From: Cotesia glomerata
Lineage: Eukaryota > Arthropoda > Insecta > Hymenoptera > Braconidae
DNA length: 64,000 bases
Direction of reading: 5' to 3'
Assembly (NCBI RefSeq): GCF_020080835.1
Contig: NC_058163.1
Span: 15,573,095 to 15,637,094 of the forward strand
The stretch's first letter is position 1. Each line of letters opens with the position of its first letter. This document shows positions 33,805 to 44,790 of this stretch, in pieces. The position numbers and the translations under genes were made by a program. The notes under the pieces are model-generated. The model did not search any database and was not told the DNA's origin. It saw only the letters and a list, made by a program, of their open reading frames with translations.

Positions 33805-35085
33805 AACCTTTATCTTGTTGATCGAAATCTACATCTAAATCTCAAACATGATCCTGATTTGGGACTGGATCTCTATCTAAATCTAGATCTTGTTCCTGAT
33901 CGAGATCAACAAAATCATGGTCTTACTCCAGAGCATCTCGATCAAGATCAAGATCAGGATCAAGATCAAAATCGAGATCTAGATCACGATCAAGATCGTA
34001 AGTTAGATCGAAATTTTGATAAAAATCGAGATCTAGATAACCATCAAGATCAAGATCCAGATGTAAATCAAATCGACGAGATCAAGATATTAATCTAGAT
34101 CAGGATGAAGAACTTGATCTTGATCGTGATCGAGATTTTATTAATCTATGTCTTGATCTTGTTAACTAACCTTGATCGTGTTGATCTAGATCTTAATATC
34201 GTTAATCTAGATCCATATCGATCTTGATCTAGATCCAAAACATCTCAATCTAACACATGTTCCTGATCTAGGACTGAATCTCGATCGAAATTAAAATCTT
34301 AATGTTGATGCTGTTCTATTTCTTGATCTTGATCCTAATCTAGATCTTGATCTTGATCTTTATTCTGATCGGAATCATGATCTTGATCCTGATATAAATC
34401 CATATCTTAATCATATTGATCCAGATTTCAATATATGTCTCAATTTTGTTGAACTAGATCTAAATCTATATCAAAACCTTGTCGATTTCGAACTCGATTT
34501 TTGTAATGTAGTCGACATCTACATGTTGTTAGTCTAGATCTACATCCTAGATCTTGATCTTTTGATCTTTTCTAGAACTAGATCTATTCTCGATCTTTTC
34601 TGAACTAGATCTATTCTCGATCTTGTTCTAGATCTACATCGAGTTCATTAACATTATCCCTAGAACTAGGACTGAGTCTCGATCTAAATATAGATATTTA
34701 TTCAGGACTGGATCTTGCTGACTCTAGATCTTCAACTAACTGAGATCAAGATTAACATCGAGATCTAAATCACGATCAAGATCAAGATCGAGATCAAGAT
34801 GGTAATCGTGATCTAAATCTTGATCTTGATGTCAATCCCGATCTAGATCAGGAGGAACAAGGTCTAGAATACATCGAGATCGAGATCAAGATCTAGATCA
34901 GGATTAATATTAATCTCAAGATCTATATCACCATCTAAATCAAGATTCAGATCCAGTCGTAGGCGAAGATCTAGATTTAGATCGAGATCAAGTTCTAGAT
35001 TAGCATCATAACTTAGATCTAGATGTAGATCTACATCAACTAGATCGAGAATAGATTATCGATCTAGATCTAGATTATCACGATC
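33805..35085. repeat. GATC hexamer satellite, block 1
   Basis: Degenerate AGATCA/AGATCT/TTGATC hexamers put GATC about every 6 bp. Long frames such as 33859-34098 read Asp-Gln, Asp-Leu and Asp-Arg alternations and are translation shadows. Parts recur in the same order at 54.8-55.6 kb. Confidence 0.95.
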
Positions 35086-35310
35086 AAGTAGGCGAAATGT
35101 CTTCGAAAGGTTCTGGGTTCGAACCCCAGTCCGAGCTATCTAATAATTTTTTCTCACATTTTCTATAAACTCACATTAATGAGATGATCCTTTCCACATT
35201 CCTTTCTCAATTCTTTCCTACCAATATCCTGTTGCGTAAATGTGGAAAGTTTCAGGTAATAATTGCAGAACTCCTATTCTTCCCCCCTACACAGCATTAT
35301 TTAGATTTAT
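35086..35310 (+). repeat. SINE-like fragment with tRNA T-arm, copy A
   Basis: Starts inside a tRNA-like head: TTCTGGGTTCGAACCCCAG is a perfect T-arm (B box) followed by TCCGAGCTATCTAATAATTT. The A-box half is missing. The tail reads on to a C-rich stretch at about 35284. The fragment and its GATC flanks are duplicated at 55.64 kb. Confidence 0.6.
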
Positions 35311-35319
35311 AAAATAAAC

Positions 35320-35922
35320 TAAATCAGGATCAAGATCATAATCTACATCTACAAGATTTAGATGACGACTCCATTACCAAAATCAAGATCGAGATCAACA
35401 GAATTATGACATAGATTTAGATCTAGATCAACAAAATTAAGAGATTAATATCTGGATCAACGTCATCAAGATCGAAATCAGGATTGTAATCATGATCTAG
35501 ATGTCGAACTCGATTGACAAGATTGAAATTTAAATCAACAAAATCACAATCTTGATCTAGATCAGGATAGATAGAGATGTCAATGAGATCGACGAGATAG
35601 ATATTGATCCTGATCGAGAGCTTGATCTTGATCGTGATCCTAATCTAGATCTTGATCTTGATCCAGATCAGGATTAAGATCAACATCAAGATCCAGATCA
35701 GGATAAGATCAAGATCAAGATCAGATCTAGATTCAAAAAATTGAGATCTAGATTATTAAGATCCCGATATAGATCTAGATCTAGATGAAAGAAATTAAGA
35801 GCCAGAGCCAAAATGATAATATAAAACTAGATCTAGAATATTATGATCAAGATCTAGTAGAGCCCTTGATGATTTAGATCTTGATCAGGATTTTGATCTA
35901 GATTATGATCTTGATGGAGTGA
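35320..35922. repeat. GATC hexamer satellite, block 2
   Basis: AGATCAAGATCTAGATC-type hexamers, ending abruptly where the Helitron helicase frame begins. Confidence 0.95.
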
Positions 35923-37734
35923 TTTCATCCAACATTTCAAGCAGCATGTAGAGCACTTGGTCTTCTAGAAGATGACGCTAATTGGTATCGCACTCTGGAT
36001 GAAGCTTGCATCTCTGATTCGCCCTACAAGATCCGTGAGCTGTTTGCCATTATGTTAGTTTTTTGTCATGTTGACGACCTATCGAAATTATTGGAGAAAT
36101 ATCGAGATTATTTTTCAGAAGATATTAAGAGAGAGGTAGAACAAGACGGTGGAAATGTTGAGCTGTTACTTGACGTTATTTACAACAAATGTCTCATACT
36201 ACTTGAAGATATTGTTATATCAATGTCTGGAAAAACACTTCTTCAGTTCGGCCTCCACTCTCCAACCCGAGATGAAAGGTTTATTGTCACTAATCGTCAA
36301 TATTTGCGTGAACTGGCTTACGACACCGTCTATTTAACTAAAGTTGTAGCTGAAAATGTTCCTAAATTAAATCTAGAACAGAAAAAAGTTTACAATGAAA
36401 TTTTAAATTCGATTAGATCTGATTCTTGGCAGTTGTATTTTCTTGATGCTCCAGGTGGTACTGGAAAAACGTTTTTAATCAATTTACTGCTTGCGAAAAT
36501 CAGGAGTAAAAAAAACATCGCTATAGCCGTTGCTTCTTCAGGAATTGCTGCGACTTTGATAGACGGAGGTAAAACAGCTCACTCTGCCTTTAAATTACCT
36601 CTCAATTTAGGTTATTCTGAGTCTCCACTTTGTAACATCTCTAAACAGAGTGATATGGCTTATGTGCTGCAAGAAACAAAAATTATTATCTGGGACGAAT
36701 GCACTATGGCTCACAAAAATGGTATTGAAGCTCTAAACAGATTGCTCAAAGATATTAGAGGTTGCGACCGAATTATAGGAGGAGTAATTGTTCTCTTGGC
36801 CGGTGATTTTAGACAAACTTTGCCTGTTGTGCCACAAGGAACACGTGCAGATGAAGTTAAAGCCTGTATTAAGTCATCAATTTTATGGCCTTCGGTCTAA
36901 GTTTTATCTTTGACTATCAATATGCGTGTTCATCTTCAGCCAAATTCGATAGCAGAAGAGTTTTCAAAAATACTGATTGATATAGGTGATGGCCAAATTC
37001 CGGAAGAAGACGAAAGAATAAACGTGTCCTATATTAATTGTGAAACTGTCCCAGATTTAATCACCTTGACTGACAAAATATACCCGAATATTGACAAAGC
37101 TGGCGATAATTGTAGTTCATGGTTAAAGGAGAGAGCCATCCTCACACCAACCAATGAACAAGTCAATTGTATTAACAACTTTTTGCTGGAGAAACTGCCA
37201 ACTGAGCAAGTAAGATATGAATCGGTGGACAAAGTACTGGAGGATGAAGAAGCTGTCCACTATCCTGTTGAATTCTTACACACACTCAATCCACCAGGGA
37301 TACCACCTCATGTTCTACAACTCAAGATTGGCACTCCAATAATGTTGCTCCGCAATTTAAATCCGCCAAAATTATGTAATGGTACCAGGATTCAAGTCAA
37401 GGTCTTACACAAAAATATCACTGAAGCCATGATTTTCACCGGAAAATATGAAGGCGAAACTGTATTCATTCCAAGGAACCCTCTGATTCCATCAGATTAC
37501 CACTTCGAATTTAAACGTCTGCAATTTCCTGTCAAAGTTTGTTATGCCATGACGATTAACAAGGCACAAGGGCAGAGTTCAAAGATGACTGGTATTGATT
37601 TAAGAAATGACTGTTTCTCTCATAGCCAACTATACGTGGCATGCTCAAGAGTAAGTTCATCTGACAGCTTGGTCATTCTTCAACCAATAGGAAAAACGAA
37701 GAATGTTGTATATAAACAAGTTTTAAGTATTTAA
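35923..37734 (+). pseudogene. Helitron PIF1-like helicase, C-terminal half, one stop
   Basis: The frame is open from 35923 (TFQAACRALGLLEDD, a conserved Helitron stretch ahead of the helicase). From the ATG at 36052 residues show DAPGGTGKTF (Walker A, K139), SSGIAATLI, IIWDECTM (Walker B, D215, E216) and LLAGDFRQTLPV. A single TAA at 36898-36900 interrupts before LTINMRVHL; the same frame then continues to AMTINKAQGQS and QLYVACSRVS and a stop at 37732. The helicase would unwind the donor strand in rolling-circle transposition. Only one stop, so the copy is young compared with the other remnants. It is of the classical Helitron type with no endonuclease or OTU, unlike the element at 6.7 kb. 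Confidence 0.88.
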
Positions 37735-38385
37735 TTTTCTATTTTTGACTATATTAATAATTTCTTTAAATTAGATCGATAGAATCAGAAAATAAACAGT
37801 AATCCAATTAATAAATATGAAAATTTAAAAAAATTTTTGGATCTACCGCTAGAATGGTTTTTAATTCAATTATTTTAAATATTTTACCTATATAATAATT
37901 TCTTTTTACTGTTACAAAAGAAATGTTTATCAAGCTTTCAATTTTGTTTAGTGTTAATTGATTGGATACATATAGATTGAAAACGAATAGATATAATAAA
38001 TAATATATTTTAATAGTTTTCAGGTTTATTGTAAAGCTAAAACTATGAACAATGTGTTTTTTGGATTTTAATTTACTTTTCTGATATACAAAATTAGTGA
38101 TCAAAAAAATTTTAAAACTATGAAAATAATAACATTATGAAAATAAGAACAATGATAGAATAGAAAATGATAGCAATATGGTAAAAAGTTCATAGTTTTA
38201 AATTTATAACCAATGTTCATTTAGAATTAGTTAATAAAAAAGATATAAGTTAAATTACTGTCTTTTTATTTAGCACGACAGAGTATTGATGCCTAGGTTT
38301 AAGTTGTTTATATCCAATCTATATTTATACAGATTCGATATGTGTAACAAATTCTAAACTTGATGGCATTGACACTCACGTCGGT

Positions 38386-38478
38386 CCATGGTGTAGGCCT
38401 ACTGGGGATTCCGCCATGTAAAATAATGGGAAAGCATCGTACGACACAGTACCTCCATGGTGATGTGGAAAGCTGTGT
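38386..38478. repeat. ~92-bp conserved repeat, copy 2
   Basis: Matches 15691-15782 end to end (CCATGGTGTAGGCCTACTGG; GGTGATGTGGAAAGCTGTGT). It lies inside the 3' non-coding part of the Helitron, so it may have been captured by it or inserted into it. The rest of 37735-38600 is AT-rich. Confidence 0.7.
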
Positions 38479-38659
38479 TATTTATTATTTTAATTCATAT
38501 AAATCGATAAGACCCTAAGTAATTAAGGGTGTCTTAATTTCGTAAAATCCGTTCATGATAAATAATTAGGCAGCTAGAAACATAATTTAATATTTCTTTC
38601 ACTTGGCATGTATTTTATGCCACGCGAAGCGGGCGGGTAACGGCTAGTATAATATAAAT

Positions 38660-38745
38660 CTGAAGGCGCGCAAGAGCTCTATCAGATCCGGCCCTTGTTT
38701 ACCAAAGCACTGGACTGGGTTCGAGTCCGGCGTACACCAATGAAT
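38660..38745 (+). other. tRNA-like fragment with B box
   Basis: Contains GAGCTCTATCAGATCC and CTGGGTTCGAGTCCGGCG. The B box is good, but the cloverleaf is not convincing and it sits just beyond the Helitron 3' end. Probably a SINE remnant. The 38746-39140 stretch is AT-rich without features. Confidence 0.3.
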
Positions 38746-39142
38746 ATTTTTAATATTTAAGAGTATTCTGCTCAACCCAAAAAATAAAACAAGTAAAAAA
38801 CTTGAAAAGTTTATCCTCTACCGTAGTCGCTCATGACCTTAGTAGTTTATGCGACTTCAAAAAAATTAAAAAAAAAATAAATATATAATATCAACCTCAT
38901 ATAATAAAATTAAACATGTATATTCCAAAATCAATTTTTATATTCAAAAATTAATTATTCATTATCTAAAATTAATTTTCAATTAAAAAACTAATGATGT
39001 ATTATATATTATTAATTTTCACATTCGAAAATTGATTAGTAATGATCTGAAATAAATTTTCACATTTGAAAATTATTAATAATGATCTGAAATTAATTTG
39101 AATAATTTAAAATTAATTATTCATTAAATAAAATAATATAAA

Positions 39143-39420
39143 ATTGATCTAGATCAAGATTAATTCGAGATCAAGATTAATTATCGAGATCAAGCTCAAG
39201 ATCAACAAGATGAAGCAGGTCAATTTCTAGATCCAGAATAAGGGAGATCCAGATTAACTAGATTAAAATCAAGAACAACAATATCAAGATCATGATCAAC
39301 AAAATCAGGATAGAGATTAAGATCAAAGTCATGATCAAGATCAAGATCAAAGTCAAGATCGAGATCAACTAAATCGAGATCGAAATCAAGATCACCAATA
39401 TGAAGATTACAACGTCATTT
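39143..39420. repeat. GATC hexamer satellite, block 3
   Basis: GATCAAGATCAACAAGATC-type hexamers, passing at about 39420 into ~143-bp satellite monomers. Confidence 0.9.
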
Positions 39421-39900
39421 TTGTAACTTACCTTCTATGGGCACTTAAAGATCGGCAATAATCTTGAACACTTGTTTTCAATATCGATAAACCCGATCAT
39501 GACCTTAATAGTGCAAAATGAAAAAGTTGAATTTTTGAACGCAACAAATTTAATGAGATCGAGATCAAGATTCACGAGAGTAAAATTCGAGTAATTTGGA
39601 CGTTCCACTGTCAGATCAGTCGATATTGTAACTTTGCTCTAATGGGCTTTAAAAGCTTGGGAGAGTCTGGGTCGCTTATATTCGATAATCTTGACACAGT
39701 TATAGTCTTTATTTTGCAAAATTAGCAAGTTTATTATTTGAATGTTTCACGGTCAGACCCGTCGATATCTTAACCTAGCTCCTAAGCCTTTCAAATGCTC
39801 AAGAATAGTATGAAACGCTTGTATTCAATGTCCTAACCGCGATTATGAACTCAATTTTGCAAAATTCGAAAGTTGAATATTCATTTTGACCCAACGAGAT
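39421..39900 (+). repeat. ~143-bp satellite, three to four monomers
   Basis: Monomer landmarks: GTTTCACGGTCAGA, TCGATATTGTAACTTTGCT, CCTATGGGCTTT, CTTGTATTCGATGTCC, ATTATGACC, TTTTGCAAAATTCGAAAGTT. Copies are diverged, with some GATC hexamers between them. Confidence 0.85.
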
Positions 39901-41181
39901 CGAAAAGTCACGATCGAGATCGAGATTAAGAAGATCGAGCTCAATCAAGATCAAGATCAACAATATCTAGATCAAGATTAATATCAACATCAACGAAATC
40001 AAGATCATCAAGATCAAGATTGGGATCACGATCATAAAGATCAAGAATGACCGAAAACTTTCGATCATCCTTCATATTTCAATCTTGTTCATCTTGATCT
40101 AGATTTTGATCTTGTTGATCTTAATCTAGATATTGATCTGAATCTAGCTATTGATAGTATTGATCTTAATCTAGATATTGATAGTATTGATCTTGCTTGA
40201 TCTCTCTTGTACATCCTGTTGTTCTTAATCTTGAACTTCGAAGATCAACAAGATCAAGATCAATATCAACAAGATGAAGAAAAAGATCAAAATCAAAATC
40301 ACGGTCAAAATTAAGATCGAGAAAAGATCAAGATCAAGATCGATATCGACAAGATCAAGATTTAGACTAACAAGATCAAGATCAAGAACAACATCAAGAT
40401 TAACAATATCAAGATCAAACTCCTATTGGCTGAGAAAGCACAGGAATAGTTGAGATCGCTTATTAATTCGATATCCTAGACACGATTAAAACCGCTATTT
40501 TGCAGAATTAGAAATTTAAATATTTAGACGTTTCACGGTCAGATCGGTCGATATCTTGACTTTGCTCCAAAGGGCTTCAAATTCTCAAGAATAGTCTGAA
40601 ACGCTTGTAATTATTGTCCTTAACACGAATATGACCTCTATTTTGCTAAATTATAAAGTTAAATATTTATTTCGACGCAACGAGATCAAAAGGTCACGAT
40701 CGAGATCGAGATTAACAAGATCTAGATCAAGATCAAGATTAATATCGAAATCAAGATCTATATTAAGAATGAGATCGAGATCAAGATTGCAATCGAGATG
40801 ACGATTGCAATCGAGATCAAGATAAAGATTAAGATCAAGATCACTATTATGATCGAGATCAAGATTAAGATTAGGGTCAAAATAAAGATCAACAAGATCA
40901 AATTCAAATTCAAGATCAAAAGATCAAGATTTAGATCAGAATTGTGATAAGGATAAGCAAGAATAAGATCAACAAGATCTAGATCACGATCATGATCGAG
41001 ATCCGTCAAGATGGAGATCGAGATCGAAGTCACGAGCAAGAACGAGAACGACGGCAAGATCAAAAAATCAAGATTCGGATCAAAATTAAGATAAGGATTA
41101 GCTAGATCGAGATCTGTATTTAAAGCTAGATCAAGATCTAGATTAAAATCCAGATCAAGACCAAGATTAAGATCGTGATCG
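39900..41181. repeat. GATC satellite with an embedded ~143-bp segment
   Basis: GATC hexamers throughout, except about 40440-40690, which is ~143-bp satellite. The junction phrase GGTCACGATCGAGATCGAG after a 143-bp monomer occurs at 39911 and at 40692, showing a repeated transition. The 193-codon minus frame at 40758-41339 is a shadow of the hexamer. Confidence 0.88.
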
Positions 41182-41185
41182 AGAT

Positions 41186-42176
41186 TGTGATGTCCGAAAA
41201 ATAAGATCTTAAAATGCGGTAGCTGGATTAACGGAGGTCCGGATAACACATGAATTTCCCTAACGAAATAATCGTTAAGTTTATATTTTATGGGTTCGTG
41301 AAGGTGAAAACCCCGCAGAGGGCCCCTTGGATATGACAATCGACCTCGAAAATAATAAAATATCCTCCACTTACTATTGCGAATCCTAATTCCAATGATG
41401 ATTCGATTCGGACTTTGATTGGACGTTGTGCCTTTGAGTTCCGCTGCTTGGCTTCTCGCTTCCTCCTGCTGACTGGAGATTGAAGGTTGAAGGTTCTTAA
41501 CTTAAGGATGATGATACACTTCGATTCGGGTTTTTAGTTTATATATCCTGTTTAACTGGCCCTATGGGCAAACACGTCTTAACTTACACTATTTACTTAT
41601 TAACAACTTATAAACTAATAACAATATAAAAACAAAGTTTGAAAGTTAATATGAGTTCGTAACCGGAGTAACGACTCCGGCAAACAAAGTTCGCCGATTA
41701 TAAATTTACTAAAGAAGAAAATAATAATTTGAGAGTGGGACCTGGTCACTGGAACTGTGGGAATCTCGATTATCGTCAAAACGAATCGTGACTCGAAGAA
41801 TCGCTATTACAGAACTCAGAAATACCGTTAAGGAAACCGAAATGAATAATTAGGGGAAAGATGACTAATTTAATTTAATAATTGGTCTGCCTATACGTGT
41901 CGGGGTATAGGACTCACCCGGGCTTTAAGGCAGAACTGTTACCTTGTAAATGAGCTATCGAATGGTGTTCGTGTCTTTTATCACCTCGGTTGCGATTCAT
42001 TAAGTGGGGCTACTAATTAAACAATTGGTTCCTGCGATGAGGTGACAATGCGCGGTAATGTGTATTCTTCGGCCTGGAGTAAGTTCTCACGCAGTCCAGT
42101 CCCTCAATATGCAAGCGCTGCACTTTTCGGCAGGAATGGGAGGCCCTGTATTTTAGACATCACGCCGGATATAACA
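41186..42176 (+). mobile_element. Solo LTR (991 bp)
   Basis: Starts TGTGATGTCC and ends GGATATAACA, giving the TG...CA ends of an LTR; the same arm sequence appears inverted near the end (GACATCACG). AGAT lies on both sides (41182-41185, 42177-42180), a possible 4-bp target duplication, though AGAT is common in the host satellite. The interior is unlike any satellite here and has a TATATA-type box at about 41551. No gag or pol remnant adjoins it. LTR class undetermined (4-bp duplication would suit Gypsy or BEL). Confidence 0.65.
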
Positions 42177-42620
42177 AGATCAAGATCAAGAGTAAGATCC
42201 AGATCAAGATTGAGATAGAGATCAAGATTAAGATCAAAATCAAGATCGACAAGATCAAGTTAAAATTCGAGATCAAAAGATCAAGATCCAGATAAGAAAT
42301 GAAATAAAGAAGCAAGATCATGATCGAGATCGGTCAAGATCAAGATCGAGTTCGAGTCAAGACCAACATCGAGATCGAAGTCAAGAGCAAGAACGAGATC
42401 GACGGCAAGATCAAAAGATCAAGATTCGGATCAAAATTAAGATGAGGATCAGCTAGATCGAGATCAAGATTGAGAGAGAGATCAAGGTTAAGATTAAGGT
42501 CGTAATCAAGATCAACAAGATCAAGATCAAGTTCAAATTCAAGATCAAAAGAGCAAAATTCAGATCAGAATTGAGATACGGATAAGCAAGAATAAGATCA
42601 ACAAGATCTTGATCAAGATC
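42177..42620. repeat. GATC hexamer satellite, block 5
   Basis: GATCAAGATC-type hexamers resume directly after the solo LTR and end at an AT-rich spacer at 42621-42730 whose sequence (TGAGGAAATTTTTTATG) recurs at about 44175-44240. Confidence 0.9.
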
Positions 42621-42730
42621 CTGAAAAAAAATTTATTTTGTTGAGGAAATTTTTTATGAAAATTTTTTTATTCTGAGTAATTTTTTTTTTTTTTCTCTAA
42701 TTATAATTAAAAATATTATTATTATTATTA

Positions 42731-43617
42731 CTAGCTGACCCGGTAAACATTGTTTTGCCATATAAATAATTTCCTAGTAATTTCTAGTGTAGACTAAAAA
42801 TAGCTTACTTATTGTAAGTATGTATGTATGTTAAGAATGTGTATATTGTATGTATGTAAGAATGTGGTATACGCGTGAAATAAGCATGGAGCGCTGTGAA
42901 CGATGAGGGAATATAAAAATAACAAAAGGCAAACATTATTTTTAAGTTATTATAATTTATTCCTTAAAATTATATATCATTAATTAAACAATTACGACAG
43001 TCATAATATTAAACAATATCAATCTTTTAATGCTATAGCGTGAACAATATTTTTTGTTAGCCCATCTGTAGCTAACACAAACAAACTGGATTGTTTACTC
43101 ACTCGAGAGCATGCCACGTATAATTGTCCGTGTAAAAAACATGGTGTTCTTAATTCTAATCCACAAACAGACATCGTTTGACCTTGGGATTTGATGATAG
43201 TCATTGCAAATGCCAATCTAATCGGAAACTGAATACGTTTGAATTGAATTGGCACATCTGTAGGTATAATAGGAATCTGTGGTATTTTCACCTCTGAACT
43301 TGCCATTTAAAATCCTGGCTTCGATCACGTTCTTTATTAATTATTGCTCGATGTACGTGTTGTCGTTGTTGGTAATATGTTCATCGTCTATTGACTGTGA
43401 AACGGCGTGATTGTCGTTGTTCTACTAATTTTCTCACTTCATTGCGTTCAGCTCATGTATCTTCTGGCTCTTCTTGATGCAATTGCGCCATTCTGACACG
43501 TGCATCAGTATTTTGTTGCTGGATTTATTCTTCTGTTCTTTCGAATCTGCTATTTCGCAAGTTTCGAGCTTTACTTGTACTGCGGCTCAAATCAGCCCCT
43601 TTGCGTTTTCTTGGCAT
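42731..43617 (-). mobile_element. Internally deleted Helitron, minus strand
   Basis: The 3' end on the minus strand reads GGCAAAACAATGTTTACC, a hairpin, then GGGTCAGCTAG and T (CTAG at 42731-42734). Coding remnants of the first and last parts of a Helitron protein lie just upstream. The 5' end was not located; it may lie near 44160, where an AT-rich sequence repeats that at 42630-42700. The 43618-44160 stretch is AT-rich without other features. Confidence 0.8.
43019..43617 (-). pseudogene. Helitron Rep-helicase, N-terminus joined to C-terminus
   Basis: On the minus strand an ATG at 43617 begins MPRKRKGADLSRSTSKARN, then RMAQLHQEEPED and RQSRRFTVNR, a basic N-terminal stretch I recognise from insect Helitron proteins, with three in-frame stops. 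It runs directly into 43306-43019, which is the helicase C-terminus: FKRIQFPIRLAFAMTIIKSQGQT and QLYVACSRVSKQSSLF. The Rep domain and most helicase motifs, well over a thousand residues in the family, are missing. It therefore encodes no working enzyme and would depend on another Helitron. Confidence 0.8.
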
Positions 43618-44334
43618 TGCTCACTGTACAAAACATACATAAATAGAATTAATGAAATTATTTAATAATGAAAAATATTAAAAGTATAATTAGGGCCAGG
43701 ATTTTTGCCGCAGTTTTGAAATGAGTTTTAATTTATGAAATTATATGGAATTATAACAAAAATATGTTTTATGGAAAAATTTTTCAAACAAAAGTAGAAA
43801 ATTTAATTTTATGAACACATTGTCTCTTATAATTTTTTCATTCAACCAATATTTCCATTGACATTTCAAAATAAACATTCATAATGATAGATTTTTTGGA
43901 AACTATAAAAATCTTATTTGTTTAATTACATTTTTTTAATAAAATTAAATTAAAATTACATTTTTATAAGATCAACAACAATTTCGATATAAATAAAAAA
44001 AAGTATACTTACAACACAAAATCCATTGTTATTGGAAGCTCGTGTCACGTGTTTAGTTCTTTTGATATTATAAAATCACTTGATTAACTAATCGTGCAAA
44101 ATACACTCAAAATTTATAATTTAATTATTATTGATAAAATACCATCTTACGGCATGTAACAAATTTTATTATGTTGAGGAAATTTTTTATGAAAATTATT
44201 TATTTTTTTTTTTATTCTGAGTAATTTTTTTTTCGGACATTATAATTATAAATATTAACATTATTTTTATTAATATTATTATTATTATTATTATTATTGT
44301 AATAATAATTTTTTTTAGTATAATTATTATTTTT

Positions 44335-44790
44335 ATCAGGATCGATATAGATTAAAAAAGAGATCAAGATCAAGATTAAGATTGAGATCAAGATCACTTA
44401 TGTGATCAAGATCAAGTTTAAGATCGATATCAAGATCACTAAAGAGATTAAGATGAAGATTGAGATCGATTTTAAGATCACTAATAAGATCGAGATCATG
44501 ATCACTAATAAGATCGAGATCAAGATCACTAATATGATCGAGATCAAGATCAAGATTAAAATCGAGATCAAAATCACTTATAAGATCAAGATCGAGATCG
44601 GTCAAGATAATAACGAGATCGACAGCAAGATCAAACGATCAAGATTTGGATCAAAATTTAGATGATGATCAGCTAGATCCAGATCCTTACTTAGATCATA
44701 ATTTAGAGCTAGATAAAGATCAAGGTCGTTTAAGATCGAGATCAACATCAAAATTGATGACAAGATATAGATCCAGAGATGAAGATCAAG
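44335..44790. repeat. GATC hexamer satellite, block 6
   Basis: GATCAAGATC hexamers with ATCACTAATAAGATCGAG variants. Overlapping frames on both strands (Asp-Leu, or Ile-Lys) are shadows. Confidence 0.9.

Larger units (their letters stand above)
35923..38647 (+). mobile_element. 5'-truncated Helitron with intact-looking 3' end
   Basis: Coding remnant 35923-37734, AT-rich non-coding tail, and a 3' end GCCACGCGAAGCGGGCGG ... CGGCTAG with a short CGC-GAA-GCG hairpin a few bases before CTAG, followed by T. Hairpin plus CTRR end and a 3'-flanking T are Helitron signatures. The Rep half is absent: the left junction is directly against GATC satellite. Confidence 0.85.

Noticed and set aside
33859..34098. 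79-codon plus-strand frame rich in DQ, DL and DR
   Set aside because: It is a direct translation of the GATC hexamer satellite; equivalent frames arise on both strands and at many other blocks.
40758..41339. 193-codon minus-strand frame with a leucine/isoleucine-rich, membrane-like second half
   Set aside because: Nearly all of it is GATC satellite read on the minus strand and its start lies in the solo LTR; apparent hydrophobicity is a product of TTGATC/ATTCTG hexamers.
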